Counted from the stretch's first letter, positions 7,011 to 14,933 are shown. The stretch: 34,284 nucleotides of DNA from Allomuricauda sp. TMED12 (GCA_002167435.2 NHBR02000020.1:1-34284), one strand, 5' to 3'. The notes: generated by a model not told the origin, from the letters alone. Made by a program: numbers and translations.

Positions 7011-7643
7011 TTATATAAGTGTAAATAATTCTTCTTTCGATTTTCTGACTTTGGCCAAATGTTGTGTCTCATCTTCTTCGGAACGGTAACCAACGGCCAA
7101 AACAACAGCAGCATTTAGGTCTTTGCCATTAAGACCTAGAATTTCATTGTACTTGTCAGATTCAAATCCTTCCATGGGGCAGGTGTCAATTTTCAATTCT
7201 GCTGCGGCTTGCATCAAATTTCCAAAAGCAATGTATGCCTGTCTAGTGGTCCAATTGCTTTTGCTTTCTTTAGGGAGGTCGATAAGTTTCGACTTCATAA
7301 AGTCAGAGTATCCTTTAAGACCATCCAAAGGAATGTTTCTGGTTGCACTCACATTGCTCAAATAATCATCTACCAATTCTTCTCCAAAATCAGTGGCGTT
7401 GGCAAATACGATAATGTGTGATGCATCGGTAATTTGAGACTGACCCCATGATGCAGGTTTCAACTGCTCTTTAACTTCTTGGTCAGAAACCACAATTACG
7501 TGATAAGGTTGGAGTCCGTAAGAAGAGGCACTCAGGCGTGTAGCTTCCAAAAGGGTTTCCAAATCTTCTTCTGATATTTTCTTGCTTGAATCAAATTTTT
7601 TGGTGGCGTAGCGCCATGTTCTATTTTCAATGACTGTGCTCAT
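7011..7643 (-). CDS. NAD(P)H-dependent nitroreductase-family oxidoreductase
   Basis: An FMN-dependent reductase of the nitroreductase (NfsB-like) superfamily that reduces nitro compounds, quinones or similar electrophiles with NAD(P)H. The 210-residue protein shows the N-terminal NRTWRYATKKFD (family R(R/S)xxR/K FMN-contact region), LSASSYGLQPYHVIVV (SSxxxQPW-type FMN loop), the AYIAFGNLMQAAAELKIDTCPMEGF segment that contacts flavin and shapes the pocket, and a C-terminal VVLAVGYRSEED followed by KVRKSKEEL. The start is 7 bp from the marR stop. The pairing with a MarR regulator suggests induction by an aromatic or oxidising compound; the substrate cannot be told from sequence. Confidence 0.9.
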   Translation of the reverse strand: MSTVIENRTWRYATKKFDSSKKISEEDLETLLEATRLSASSYGLQPYHVIVVSDQEVKEQLKPASWGQSQITDASHIIVFANATDFGEELVDDYLSNVSATRNIPLDGLKGYSDFMKSKLIDLPKESKSNWTTRQAYIAFGNLMQAAAELKIDTCPMEGFESDKYNEILGLNGKDLNAAVVLAVGYRSEEDETQHLAKVRKSKEELFTLI

Positions 7644-7650
7644 GCTATAT

Positions 7651-8097
7651 TTAAAATTTATCTAATAAATAGTTTAATTGTTCTAAATCTTCTTTTTTAA
7701 AATTTTGATAGATGACCTTGTGAGCGTTTTCCAATGATTCATCCATTTGTTTCAAAGCCTTGAGACCTGAATCAGTGATTACTATCTCTACTTTTCTTCT
7801 ATTAGATGGACAAACGGTTCTGTTCACGAAACCTTTGGCCAAAAGTTTGTCCACCAATCGTGTTGTGTTGCTCATTTTGGTCACCATACGCTCGTTAAGA
7901 GTTGAAAGGTTTGCGGGTTTACCTTGCTGGCCTCTTAAAATTCGCAATACATTGAATTGTTGTAAAGAGACCTCAAATGGTTTCAGGGCCCCGTACATAA
8001 TTTCATTGATTTTATTATGTACCAATTCCATGTGAATTAGAGTCCTGGGTTCCAAAGGAATTTTTTTTGAGGTTTTTATTATCTCTTCAACATTCAT
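7651..8097 (-). CDS. MarR family transcriptional regulator
   Basis: A 148-residue winged-helix repressor. I choose the ATG at 8097 (MNVEEIIKTSKKIP); an ATG at 8151 would add 18 residues read through the operator. The fold is recognisable: an N-terminal dimerisation helix (20-40), SLQQFNVLRILRGQQ (44-58), the recognition helix LNERMVTKMSNTTRLVDKLLAKGFV (67-91), and the wing with RRKVEIVITDSGLKAL (100-115). C96 near the wing is a possible redox sensor, as in some MarR members, but this is speculative. It heads a likely three-gene operon with the nitroreductase and YceI, and probably represses its own promoter through the palindrome at 8109-8124. Confidence 0.92.
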   Translation of the reverse strand: MNVEEIIKTSKKIPLEPRTLIHMELVHNKINEIMYGALKPFEVSLQQFNVLRILRGQQGKPANLSTLNERMVTKMSNTTRLVDKLLAKGFVNRTVCPSNRRKVEIVITDSGLKALKQMDESLENAHKVIYQNFKKEDLEQLNYLLDKF

Positions 8098-8108
8098 GTA
8101 TAAACAAT

Positions 8109-8152
8109 ATTTGTATATACAAATGTATGATGATCTTTGGTGCTTTACCAAA
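8109..8152 (-). promoter_or_regulatory. marR promoter with overlapping palindromic operator
   Basis: atttgtatatacaaat (8109-8124) is a perfect 16-bp palindrome, the size and symmetry expected for a MarR dimer. On the minus strand TACATTTG (plus 8120-8127) fits the -7 consensus, and TTTG (plus 8149-8152) is 21 nt upstream. The palindrome overlaps the -7 box and the predicted start site, so bound repressor would block RNA polymerase. Confidence 0.75.
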
Positions 8153-8230
8153 TATTTGATCGATAAATTTTTGTTAAAGACTGGAAAAGTGAATTATGAG
8201 TGTTATTTTAGCGCCTGTAAATCAATGATA

Positions 8231-8785
8231 ATGAATAAGTTATTAATTTTTGGATTTGTAATTACTATTTTCTTTAGCTGTTCCGAAAAGAAGAAGGAAG
8301 ATAAAGAGTTGGCGGAAACCGCTGATCAAGAGGTGATTGCGAAAGAGAATAACACAACAACGGATGTAAAGTTTCCTATTTATGATTTTGACGGCCTTGA
8401 ACCGATGCTCCACAAAGACGATGGCAAAACCTATATTATTAACTTTTGGGCCACTTGGTGTAAGCCATGTATTGAAGAGATGCCTTATTTTGAGAGAGTT
8501 TATGCCGAACAAAAAGATAATAATGTGGAGGTGATATTGGTGAGCTTGGATATGCCCAATATGTGGAAAACACAATTGGAACCTTATGTTGAAAACAAAG
8601 AAATACAATCCAAAGTGGTTATTCTCGACGACCCCAAGCAAAACGATTGGATATCCAAGGTGTCCGAAAAGTGGGGTGGAGCTATTCCTGCTACTTTAAT
8701 ATACAATAAGGACAATCGAACTTTTTACGAACGCGGTTTCACGTACGAGGAGCTGAACAAAGAGTTAAATAAATTCATAAAATAG
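8231..8785 (+). CDS. TlpA-like thioredoxin-fold lipoprotein
   Basis: A membrane-anchored thiol oxidoreductase. Starting at 8231, the 184-residue precursor has a lipoprotein signal (MNKLLIFGFVITIFFSC) with lipid-acceptor C17 followed by SEKKKED. The thioredoxin domain has NFWATWCKPCIEEMP with the redox pair C77 and C80, and the conserved cis-Pro region GAIPATLIYN. The reading frame is open further upstream, but earlier ATGs would run the protein through the marR control region and lose the signal peptide at the N-terminus. It is followed 6 bp later by a second thioredoxin-fold gene, so the two probably work together in the cell envelope. Its client proteins are unknown. Confidence 0.88.
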   Translation: MNKLLIFGFVITIFFSCSEKKKEDKELAETADQEVIAKENNTTTDVKFPIYDFDGLEPMLHKDDGKTYIINFWATWCKPCIEEMPYFERVYAEQKDNNVEVILVSLDMPNMWKTQLEPYVENKEIQSKVVILDDPKQNDWISKVSEKWGGAIPATLIYNKDNRTFYERGFTYEELNKELNKFIK

Positions 8786-8791
8786 CCAACT

Positions 8792-9424
8792 ATGAAAAAA
8801 ACAAAGATTTTAGGATGGTCAGCTTTGCTATTGATTTTTGTGGCAGCTTTCGCCATGGGTTTCACAGCGGCTACCGAACATAATTTGGAAGATGGTTACG
8901 AAGTTGGTGATGTAGCTGCCGATTTCTCGTTGAAGAATGTGGATGGAACCATGGTCTCATTATCAGATTTTGATAGTGCCAAAGGCTTTTTGGTCATTTT
9001 TACCTGCAATACCTGCCCGTATGCGCAAGCGTATGAGGATAGAATAATTGCCTTGGATGCCAATTACAAACAACAAGGCGTGCCCATAATCGCCATCAAC
9101 CCGAATGACCCAAGTGCTAAACCCGGAGATAGTTTTGCAAAAATGAAAGAGCGCGCAATTAATAAAGGTTTTTCTTTTCCTTATTTGATTGATGAAGGTC
9201 AAAATATATATCCACAATACGGCGCTACGCGAACACCCCAAGTTTTCTTATTGGAAAAAACTGCAAAGGGAAATGTGGTAAAGTATATAGGAGCCATCGA
9301 TGATAATTACCAAGATGCATCACAAGTAGATGAAAAATTTGTGGAGAATGCCGTGGACGCCATGTTGGCCGGAAACGAAATCAATCCGAAGACCACAAAA
9401 GCAATTGGATGTGGTATAAAATAG
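8792..9424 (+). CDS. secreted thioredoxin-family protein (AhpC/TSA, PRX-like)
   Basis: A 210-residue exported thioredoxin-fold protein. Residues 1-27 form a signal peptide or anchor (positive start MKKTK, then a hydrophobic stretch ending AMGFTAA). The domain resembles the PRX-like subgroup of the AhpC/TSA family: VGDVAADFSLKNVDGTMVSL, then VIFTCNTCPYAQAYEDR with C72 and C75, INPNDPSAKPGDSF, and GATRTPQVFLLE with the cis-Pro. It follows the TlpA-like lipoprotein by 6 bp and ends at a terminator (9451-9473). Whether it acts as peroxidase or disulfide reductase is not settled by sequence. Confidence 0.88.
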   Translation: MKKTKILGWSALLLIFVAAFAMGFTAATEHNLEDGYEVGDVAADFSLKNVDGTMVSLSDFDSAKGFLVIFTCNTCPYAQAYEDRIIALDANYKQQGVPIIAINPNDPSAKPGDSFAKMKERAINKGFSFPYLIDEGQNIYPQYGATRTPQVFLLEKTAKGNVVKYIGAIDDNYQDASQVDEKFVENAVDAMLAGNEINPKTTKAIGCGIK

Positions 9425-9450
9425 CCAGCAACAAAAATAAAACAACTAGA

Positions 9451-9480
9451 AATCCGGAGTAATGCTCCGGATTTTTATTT
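9451..9480 (+). terminator. terminator after the thioredoxin pair
   Basis: Perfect 9-bp stem aatccggag (9451-9459) with ctccggatt (9465-9473), 5-nt loop, followed by a T-rich tract. It separates the thioredoxin genes from the rhodanese gene. Confidence 0.88.
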
Positions 9481-9483
9481 TTG
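9476..9483 (+). promoter_or_regulatory. candidate -7 box for the rhodanese gene, inside the terminator T-tract
   Basis: TATTTTTG fits TAnnTTTG and lies 20 nt before the rhodanese ATG. It is made from the T-tract of the preceding terminator. No convincing -33 TTG is seen at the right distance, so this is tentative. Confidence 0.4.
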
Positions 9484-9503
9484 CAGAACTTAAATTGAAA
9501 AAA

Positions 9504-9815
9504 ATGGCAGATTTATCACAAGAAGAATGGGAGGAACAAATGAAGAATGACGACAACGCTTTTATGTTGGATGTTCGTACCCCCCAAGAATTTGAGGAAG
9601 GATATATTCCTGGAGCAGTGAACATTGATATTTATTTGGGACAAGGCTTTCTGGAAGAACTTGGAAAATTGGACAAGTCTAAGAATTACTATGTCTATTG
9701 TAGGTCTGGAGCCCGCAGCGGCCAAGCCTGTGCCATTATGAACAGTATAGGAATAGAAAATGCATATAACTTGGAGGGCGGCTTTATGAACTGGGAAGGC
9801 GAGCGGACAGAGTAG
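9504..9815 (+). CDS. single-domain rhodanese
   Basis: A cytoplasmic sulfurtransferase-type protein that can carry a persulfide on its active-site Cys. From the ATG at 9504 it has 103 residues, normal for a single rhodanese domain; an upstream ATG at 9462 lies in the terminator and is rejected. Signatures are FMLDVRTPQEFEEGYIPGAVNID (20-42) and the active-site loop CRSGARS (66-72) with catalytic C66, then YNLEGGFMNWEGE at the end. It follows two thioredoxin-fold genes but has its own putative promoter. It sits 21 bp upstream of the DUF2851 gene and may be cotranscribed with it. Confidence 0.92.
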   Translation: MADLSQEEWEEQMKNDDNAFMLDVRTPQEFEEGYIPGAVNIDIYLGQGFLEELGKLDKSKNYYVYCRSGARSGQACAIMNSIGIENAYNLEGGFMNWEGERTE

Positions 9816-9836
9816 ACCTCCATTTATCCCAAATCA

Positions 9837-11117
9837 ATGCGAGAAGACCTACTTTATTTTATTTGGAAGCACAACAAGCTTCCAACCAAACAGCTATGTA
9901 CTAGCAGCAACAAGACCGTTTTGGTCAAGGCGACAGGAATCCAAAACAGGGTCGCGGGCCCCGATTTTTTTAACGCAAAAGTTGAAATCGATGGTCAACT
10001 GTGGGCCGGTAATGTGGAAATGCACCTAAAATCTTCGGATTGGTACGTACATCATCACGAAACAGATGAAAATTACAACAATGTCATTCTCCATGTAGTT
10101 TGGGAGGATGACATTGCTGTTTTTAGAAAAGATGGTTCGCAAATTCCGACTTTGGAGGTGAAGCATTATGTTTCCGATGAACTTTTGAGCCGTTATCGAA
10201 ATCTGTTGGAAAACTCCCGTCCTTCTTTCATTAATTGTGAAAAGAATTTAAAGGAACTGGATTCCTTTTTAGTTGAAAACTGGTTGCATCGATTATACAT
10301 TGAGCGGTTGGAACATAAATCCAAATTAATCATGGATTTATTGGAAACATCCAAAAATGATTGGGAAGCAGTTCTTTTTAAATTGTTGGCCAAGAATTTT
10401 GGTTCAAAGGTCAATGGGCCATACTTTTTGGAACGGGCCAAGCAATTGGATTTTACGATTGTCCGCAAAACCAGTAACGAACCACTTCAATTGGAAGCTT
10501 TGCTTTTTGGTCATTTCGGCCTTTTGAATGTTTCCGATTGTATGGATACCTATTATTTACAACTCAAAAAAGAGTATGGATACCTGACCCAAAAGTTTGG
10601 GCTGACCGAGGGTCTGTCGAAACCTGATTTTTTCGGATTAAGGCCTCCAAATTTCCCAACCATCAGGATTTCTCAATTAGTTAATCTGTACCTAAGTAAT
10701 CACAATATTTTTTCCAAATTGATGGATTTGAACAAGCTTGAGGATATTTACCAAGTTTTTGAAGTTTGTGCAGGATGGTATTGGGAGGATCACTACACTT
10801 TTGGTAAGATTTCTAAAAATGGGGTAAAAAAATTATCCAAGAAATTTATCGACCTAGTAATCATCAATACCTTGGTGCCCCTCAGGTTTTGCTATGCAAA
10901 GCATGTAGGGAAGGATTGGAACGAGGAGTTGATTGCATTGGTTTCACAAATAGGGAAAGAAGAGAATTCCATCATCAAAAACTTTAAGGAAATCGGGTCA
11001 AAAACCCAAAATGCGCTAGAAAGTCAGGCGAAATTGGAGCTCTACAATAATTATTGTTCTAAAAATAAATGCATGCAATGCACAATCGGCACGCAATTAT
11101 TGAATAGAAATACATAA
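9837..11117 (+). CDS. DUF2851 family protein
   Basis: A 426-residue conserved protein of Bacteroidota without known function. The N-terminal half carries the recognisable DUF2851 pattern: MREDLLYFIWKHNKLP, then GIQNRVAGPDFFNAKV, WAGNVEMHLKSSDWYVHHHE and NVILHVVWEDD. The order of acidic and aromatic residues (GPDF, NVEMH, SDWxxHxH) recalls metal-binding nuclease-like folds, but this is an impression, not a demonstrated homology. The C-terminus has a short Cys cluster, CSKNKCMQCTIGTQLL, which could bind a metal. It is followed after 8 bp by pspC-like and K+ channel genes. Confidence 0.85.
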   Translation: MREDLLYFIWKHNKLPTKQLCTSSNKTVLVKATGIQNRVAGPDFFNAKVEIDGQLWAGNVEMHLKSSDWYVHHHETDENYNNVILHVVWEDDIAVFRKDGSQIPTLEVKHYVSDELLSRYRNLLENSRPSFINCEKNLKELDSFLVENWLHRLYIERLEHKSKLIMDLLETSKNDWEAVLFKLLAKNFGSKVNGPYFLERAKQLDFTIVRKTSNEPLQLEALLFGHFGLLNVSDCMDTYYLQLKKEYGYLTQKFGLTEGLSKPDFFGLRPPNFPTIRISQLVNLYLSNHNIFSKLMDLNKLEDIYQVFEVCAGWYWEDHYTFGKISKNGVKKLSKKFIDLVIINTLVPLRFCYAKHVGKDWNEELIALVSQIGKEENSIIKNFKEIGSKTQNALESQAKLELYNNYCSKNKCMQCTIGTQLLNRNT

Positions 11118-11125
11118 TTTTAACC

Positions 11126-11353
11126 ATGTCTTTATTTTATAATACCCTTTACTACTTTCAAAAAAGAGGCTTCGAGGTGTGTAGGCGGATAGCTGAAAGA
11201 CTTGGTATCAGAGCTCGTGTTGTACGTACCAGTTTCATTTATTTGACCTTTGTGACCTTGGGCTTTGGATTTGCACTTTACCTTTTCATTGCATTCTGGC
11301 TTCGGATTAAAGACTTGATTTACACAAAAAGAACCTCGGTATTTGACCTCTGA
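11126..11353 (+). CDS. PspC-domain small membrane protein
   Basis: A 75-residue protein matching the short PspC domain seen alone in many Bacteroidota. An N-terminal amphipathic part (FQKRGFEVCRRIAERLGIRARVVRTSFIYL) is followed by one transmembrane segment (about residues 38-59, FIYLTFVTLGFGFALYLFIAFW) and a short basic tail. In proteobacteria PspC is part of the phage-shock envelope-stress system; no other psp genes are seen here, so only the domain is assigned. It lies 8 bp after DUF2851 and 2 bp before the K+ channel gene, so the three are probably one transcript. Confidence 0.85.
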   Translation: MSLFYNTLYYFQKRGFEVCRRIAERLGIRARVVRTSFIYLTFVTLGFGFALYLFIAFWLRIKDLIYTKRTSVFDL

Positions 11354-11355
11354 TC

Positions 11356-12363
11356 ATGATTAGATTGATGCGTTCCAAAATAGTATTGGCTCTTTCCCTA
11401 ATGGTGGTGGTGCTGTTGTTTGGGGTGGTCGGCTATAAAATGCTATCTGATTTTACATGGATCGAGGCTATTTACATGACCATTATTACCGTTACCACTG
11501 TAGGCTTTTCGGAAGTAAGGCCCTTGGATGCCAATGCAAAGATTTTTACCGTATTTTTAATCGTCACCAGTGTTTTTATATTCGGTTTTGCCATTTCCGT
11601 GGTTTCGGAATATATTTTAGGAAGAAATTCACTGGAAGTACTAAAAAAGAAAAAAGTGAAAAAACAAATAGACAGTCTATCAAACCATGTTGTGGTCTGT
11701 GGTTTTGGTAGAAATGGTATGCAAGCCGCTGAAAAATTGATAGCCTATAAAAAACCTTTTGTGGTAATAGAAAGGGATAAGGAGATTATTGAGCGATATG
11801 AAGAGGATGTTTTGTTTATAGAAGGGGATGCTAATGAGGATGAGGTACTGCGCCAAGCTGGAATTGATCGGGCCCAATATTTGATCACTGCCGTGCCAGA
11901 TGATGCCGCCAACTTATTTATTGTGCTTTCCGCAAGGCAACTCAACAAAAACTTATTCATTATAAGTAGGGCTTCACAAATTACCTCTGTAAAAAAGTTG
12001 GAATTCGCTGGGGCAAATAAGGTAATAATGCCCGATAAAATTGGTGGCGACCATATGGCTTCCTTAGTGGTGATGCCAGATTTGATTACCTTCTTGGATC
12101 AGCTCTCGATAGAAGGGGAGCATACCACGAACTTGGAAGAAGTAAGCATAGAGGACTTCACTGATCAGATGGATTGTAATTCCTTGCGCGATTTGGATTT
12201 AAGAAGAAAAACAGGCTGCACCATAATAGGTTACATAGACCCCAATGGAAAGTATATCATCAATCCTGAGGCCGACATGGTGCTGCAGCCCAATAGTAAG
12301 GTGATTGTTTTGGGTAGGCCCGAGCAGATTCGTAAGCTCAATCAAATGTTTCAGATAGGCTAG
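11356..12363 (+). CDS. TrkA-N/RCK domain potassium channel
   Basis: A two-helix K+ channel subunit with a cytoplasmic RCK regulatory domain. Two transmembrane helices (about 7-30 and 63-88) flank a pore helix and filter, ITVTTVGFSEVRPL (44-57). The filter reads TVGFSE where classical channels have TVGYGD. After a basic linker (KKKKVKKQ), the Rossmann domain begins HVVVCGFGRNG (111-121), with ERDKE and FIEGDANED matching the nucleotide-binding pattern. The C-terminal TrkA-C part holds LRDLDLRRKTGCTIIGY and ends VIVLGRPEQIRKL. At 335 residues it is complete and similar in plan to MthK-type channels. The ligand that gates it is not evident. Confidence 0.92.
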   Translation: MIRLMRSKIVLALSLMVVVLLFGVVGYKMLSDFTWIEAIYMTIITVTTVGFSEVRPLDANAKIFTVFLIVTSVFIFGFAISVVSEYILGRNSLEVLKKKKVKKQIDSLSNHVVVCGFGRNGMQAAEKLIAYKKPFVVIERDKEIIERYEEDVLFIEGDANEDEVLRQAGIDRAQYLITAVPDDAANLFIVLSARQLNKNLFIISRASQITSVKKLEFAGANKVIMPDKIGGDHMASLVVMPDLITFLDQLSIEGEHTTNLEEVSIEDFTDQMDCNSLRDLDLRRKTGCTIIGYIDPNGKYIINPEADMVLQPNSKVIVLGRPEQIRKLNQMFQIG

Positions 12364-12444
12364 TTTAACACCCTTTAATTTTTTTGCGAGGAAATTTTTT
12401 AGGATATTGGGGCCTTTACAAAAAACTAACATAACCAAAACAAT

Positions 12445-14064
12445 ATGATGAAGTATAGACTTCTTTCTTTATTTAGTTTAATGTTGCCAGCACTTTCTTT
12501 CGCTCAGGAAAGTACATCAGAAAAAATTGATGCAGTTTTTTCCAAATATACAAGCTGGTTTGTTGATGCCATTTTCTACGAAATTCCATTTTCAGATACA
12601 TTCCAACTTCCTTGGGTTTTAATCGTCTTGGTAGGAGGTGCACTGTACTTTACCATTTATTTTAAGTTGATCAACATTACTGGCTTTTGGACTGCGATAA
12701 AGGTGGTTCAAGGGAAGTATGAAGATATTGAAAAGCATGGAGTGGACCATTTATATGGCGATACGGCAGAGGAACATGATTTGCCGGATACCATTAGGGA
12801 TGAATCTGCCCATGGGGAGGTTTCCCACTTTCAAGCACTTACGGCTGCTCTTTCCGCAACCGTGGGGTTGGGGAATATTGCCGGTGTTGCTGTGGCCCTG
12901 TCCATTGGTGGTCCGGGAGCAACCTTTTGGATGATTTTGGCCGGACTTTTGGGGATGGCCTCAAAGTTTGCAGAATGTACCTTGGGTGTAAAATATAGGG
13001 ATGTTGGTGAAGATGGAACTGTATATGGTGGTCCGATGTACTACCTCACCAAAGGTTTGAAAGAAAAAAACGCCAAAGGATTGGGAAAAATACTGGCCGT
13101 ATTGTTCGCGATTTTTGTTATTGGCGGTTCTTTTGGCGGAGGAAACATGTTCCAAGCCAACCAGGCAGCCGCCCAGTTTGTAGATTTGTTCAACCTTGAA
13201 AATGACAATGCAGGATTGTATTTCGGTATTATCATGGCCGTATTGGTAGCCATTGTAATTATTGGAGGAATCAAAAGAATTGCTTCCGTAACAGAAAAAA
13301 TTGTCCCTTTTATGGCGGGTGTTTATGTTTTGGCCGCCTTAATTATTTTGGGAGCAAATTTCTCTTCCATTGATGATGCTTTCGGATTGATTTTTGAAGG
13401 AGCCTTTTCTGGACTTGGAATTGCAGGTGGACTTATTGGTGTAATGATTCAGGGTATTCGTAGGGGAGCTTTCTCTAATGAAGCTGGTGTAGGTTCGGCA
13501 GCCATTGCTCACTCTGCGGTGCGTACCAAGTATCCTGCGAGTGAAGGTATTGTTGCTCTCTTGGAGCCTTTTGTGGATACCGTTGTAATCTGTACCATGA
13601 CCGCTTTGGTAATCATTATTACCAACTACGAGGCAGGTTTCTTGCAGTACGGTACGGAAATTACAGAAGGAGTGGAGATTACGGCAACAGCTTTTGATAC
13701 GGTAATTCCTCATTTCTCCATAGTATTGACAGTCGCAGTTATATTGTTCGCTTTTTCTACTATGATTTCTTGGTCTTACTACGGAATGCAGGGCTGGATG
13801 TATCTTTTTGGAAAAAGTAAAACAAGTGACCTTGCTTATAAAATATTGTTCTTGATCTTTGTTGTGGTAGGAGCTTCCATAAGTCTTGGTTCTGTGATTG
13901 ACTTCTCAGACGCCATGATTTTTGCCATGGTTGTCCCCAATATTATAGGGGTAATACTGCTCACCCCAGTGGTTAGAAAAGAATTGAACAAATACATGAA
14001 CGCCATCAACAAAAAGGAGGATGCATTGGAAGACGGTGCAGAAGACTTGGTGGATAAATTGTAA
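12445..14064 (+). CDS. AGCS family alanine/glycine:cation symporter
   Basis: A 539-residue inner-membrane carrier of the alanine or glycine:cation symporter family (AlsT/DagA type) that imports small neutral amino acids with Na+ or H+. The N-terminus has a short hydrophobic segment ending SFAQ, possibly a cleaved signal. Family signatures are SALSATVGLGNIAGVAVALSIGGPGATFW, YGGPMYYL, GGNMFQANQAA, RRGAFSNEAGVGSAAIAHSAV and WSYYGMQGWMYLFG. About ten hydrophobic helices are visible. The first of two adjacent ATGs is used. Its likely terminator lies inside the next gene (14087-14140). Confidence 0.93.
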   Translation: MMKYRLLSLFSLMLPALSFAQESTSEKIDAVFSKYTSWFVDAIFYEIPFSDTFQLPWVLIVLVGGALYFTIYFKLINITGFWTAIKVVQGKYEDIEKHGVDHLYGDTAEEHDLPDTIRDESAHGEVSHFQALTAALSATVGLGNIAGVAVALSIGGPGATFWMILAGLLGMASKFAECTLGVKYRDVGEDGTVYGGPMYYLTKGLKEKNAKGLGKILAVLFAIFVIGGSFGGGNMFQANQAAAQFVDLFNLENDNAGLYFGIIMAVLVAIVIIGGIKRIASVTEKIVPFMAGVYVLAALIILGANFSSIDDAFGLIFEGAFSGLGIAGGLIGVMIQGIRRGAFSNEAGVGSAAIAHSAVRTKYPASEGIVALLEPFVDTVVICTMTALVIIITNYEAGFLQYGTEITEGVEITATAFDTVIPHFSIVLTVAVILFAFSTMISWSYYGMQGWMYLFGKSKTSDLAYKILFLIFVVVGASISLGSVIDFSDAMIFAMVVPNIIGVILLTPVVRKELNKYMNAINKKEDALEDGAEDLVDKL

Positions 14065-14078
14065 AAGTCAATATCTTG

Positions 14079-14933
14079 ATGAAATTAAAATCCCACTTCA
14101 GGTTCAATAAACAAGAACGGAGTGGGATTTTCTTTTTCTTATTAATGGTGATTGTACTACAAGGTGTGTATTACTATGTCAAAGCCAATCCATCCCAAAA
14201 AGAAACCAGTTTTGTTCTCAATACTCGGGAGCAGCATAGGATTGATAGTTTAAGAATTTACCAGGCCAAAGCATCGATAAAAATATATCCCTTCAACCCA
14301 AATTACATTACAGATTACAAAGGATATACTTTGGGATTGTCCACTTCTGAGTTGGATAGATTGTTTGCCTATAGAACACAGGGCAGGTTTGTAAATTCGG
14401 TCGAGGAGTTCCAAACGGTTACCCAGATATCGGATTCTTTACTCAATGAAATCTCGTCATATTTTGAATTTCCAGATTGGGTTGGGAAAAATCAATCATC
14501 AAAAAAGAAAATATCCTTTGTGAAGAAGGAAAAGGGGACAAAAGACCTTAACTCGGCCACCGCCGAAGATTTGATGGAAGTATACGGTATCGGAGAAACA
14601 CTTTCCGAAAGAATCGTGAAGTTTAGAGATAGGCTGGGTGGTTTCTTGGTGAACGAACAACTTTATGATGTTTATGGGTTAAAACCTGAAGTAGCCGAAA
14701 AGGCATTGCTCAAATTTCAGGTGATCAAAGTTCCCACCTTGGATAAAATCAATATTAATAAGGCCGGTATTGAAGAGCTGTCCCAATTGATTTATATAAA
14801 CAAGTCGTTGGCTTCCAATATTATTGATTACAGAGATAAGAATGGTTCATTTGCATCATTTCAAGAATTGAGCAATGTGGATGCATTTCCAACAGAAAAA
14901 CTCGACAGAATAGCTTTATATTTGTCGTTATAA
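14079..14933 (+). CDS. ComEA-like helix-hairpin-helix protein
   Basis: A membrane-anchored protein with repeated helix-hairpin-helix (HhH) motifs of the type that binds DNA in ComEA, the competence DNA receptor. From the ATG at 14079 (284 residues) it has a basic N-terminus (KLKSHFRFNKQERSG), one transmembrane helix (about 15-36) and then three HhH-like units: around residues 85-133 (LDRLFAYRTQGRFVNSVEEF), 155-210 (DLNSATAEDLMEVYGIGETL) and 224-284 (ININKAGIEELSQLIYINKS). Other competence genes are not nearby, so a role in DNA uptake is inferred from the domain only. The first 60 bp also form a terminator-like hairpin. Confidence 0.87.
   Translation: MKLKSHFRFNKQERSGIFFFLLMVIVLQGVYYYVKANPSQKETSFVLNTREQHRIDSLRIYQAKASIKIYPFNPNYITDYKGYTLGLSTSELDRLFAYRTQGRFVNSVEEFQTVTQISDSLLNEISSYFEFPDWVGKNQSSKKKISFVKKEKGTKDLNSATAEDLMEVYGIGETLSERIVKFRDRLGGFLVNEQLYDVYGLKPEVAEKALLKFQVIKVPTLDKININKAGIEELSQLIYINKSLASNIIDYRDKNGSFASFQELSNVDAFPTEKLDRIALYLSL
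14087..14140 (+). terminator. terminator-like hairpin inside the ComEA-like coding region
   Basis: aaaatcccact (14087-14097) and agtgggatttt (14121-14131) are a perfect 11-bp inverted repeat. The 23-nt loop has a further inner pairing (gttc 14102-14105 with gaac 14115-14118). A T-rich tract, ttttctttttctt, follows at 14128-14140. It lies 22 nt after the symporter stop and 8 nt into the next gene, where it encodes the basic tail and first transmembrane residues. It could terminate symporter transcripts and limit expression of the downstream gene. Confidence 0.7.

Noticed and set aside
14076..14078. TTG start of the ComEA-like gene
   Set aside because: An ATG follows immediately in frame and gives the expected MKLKSHF N-terminus.
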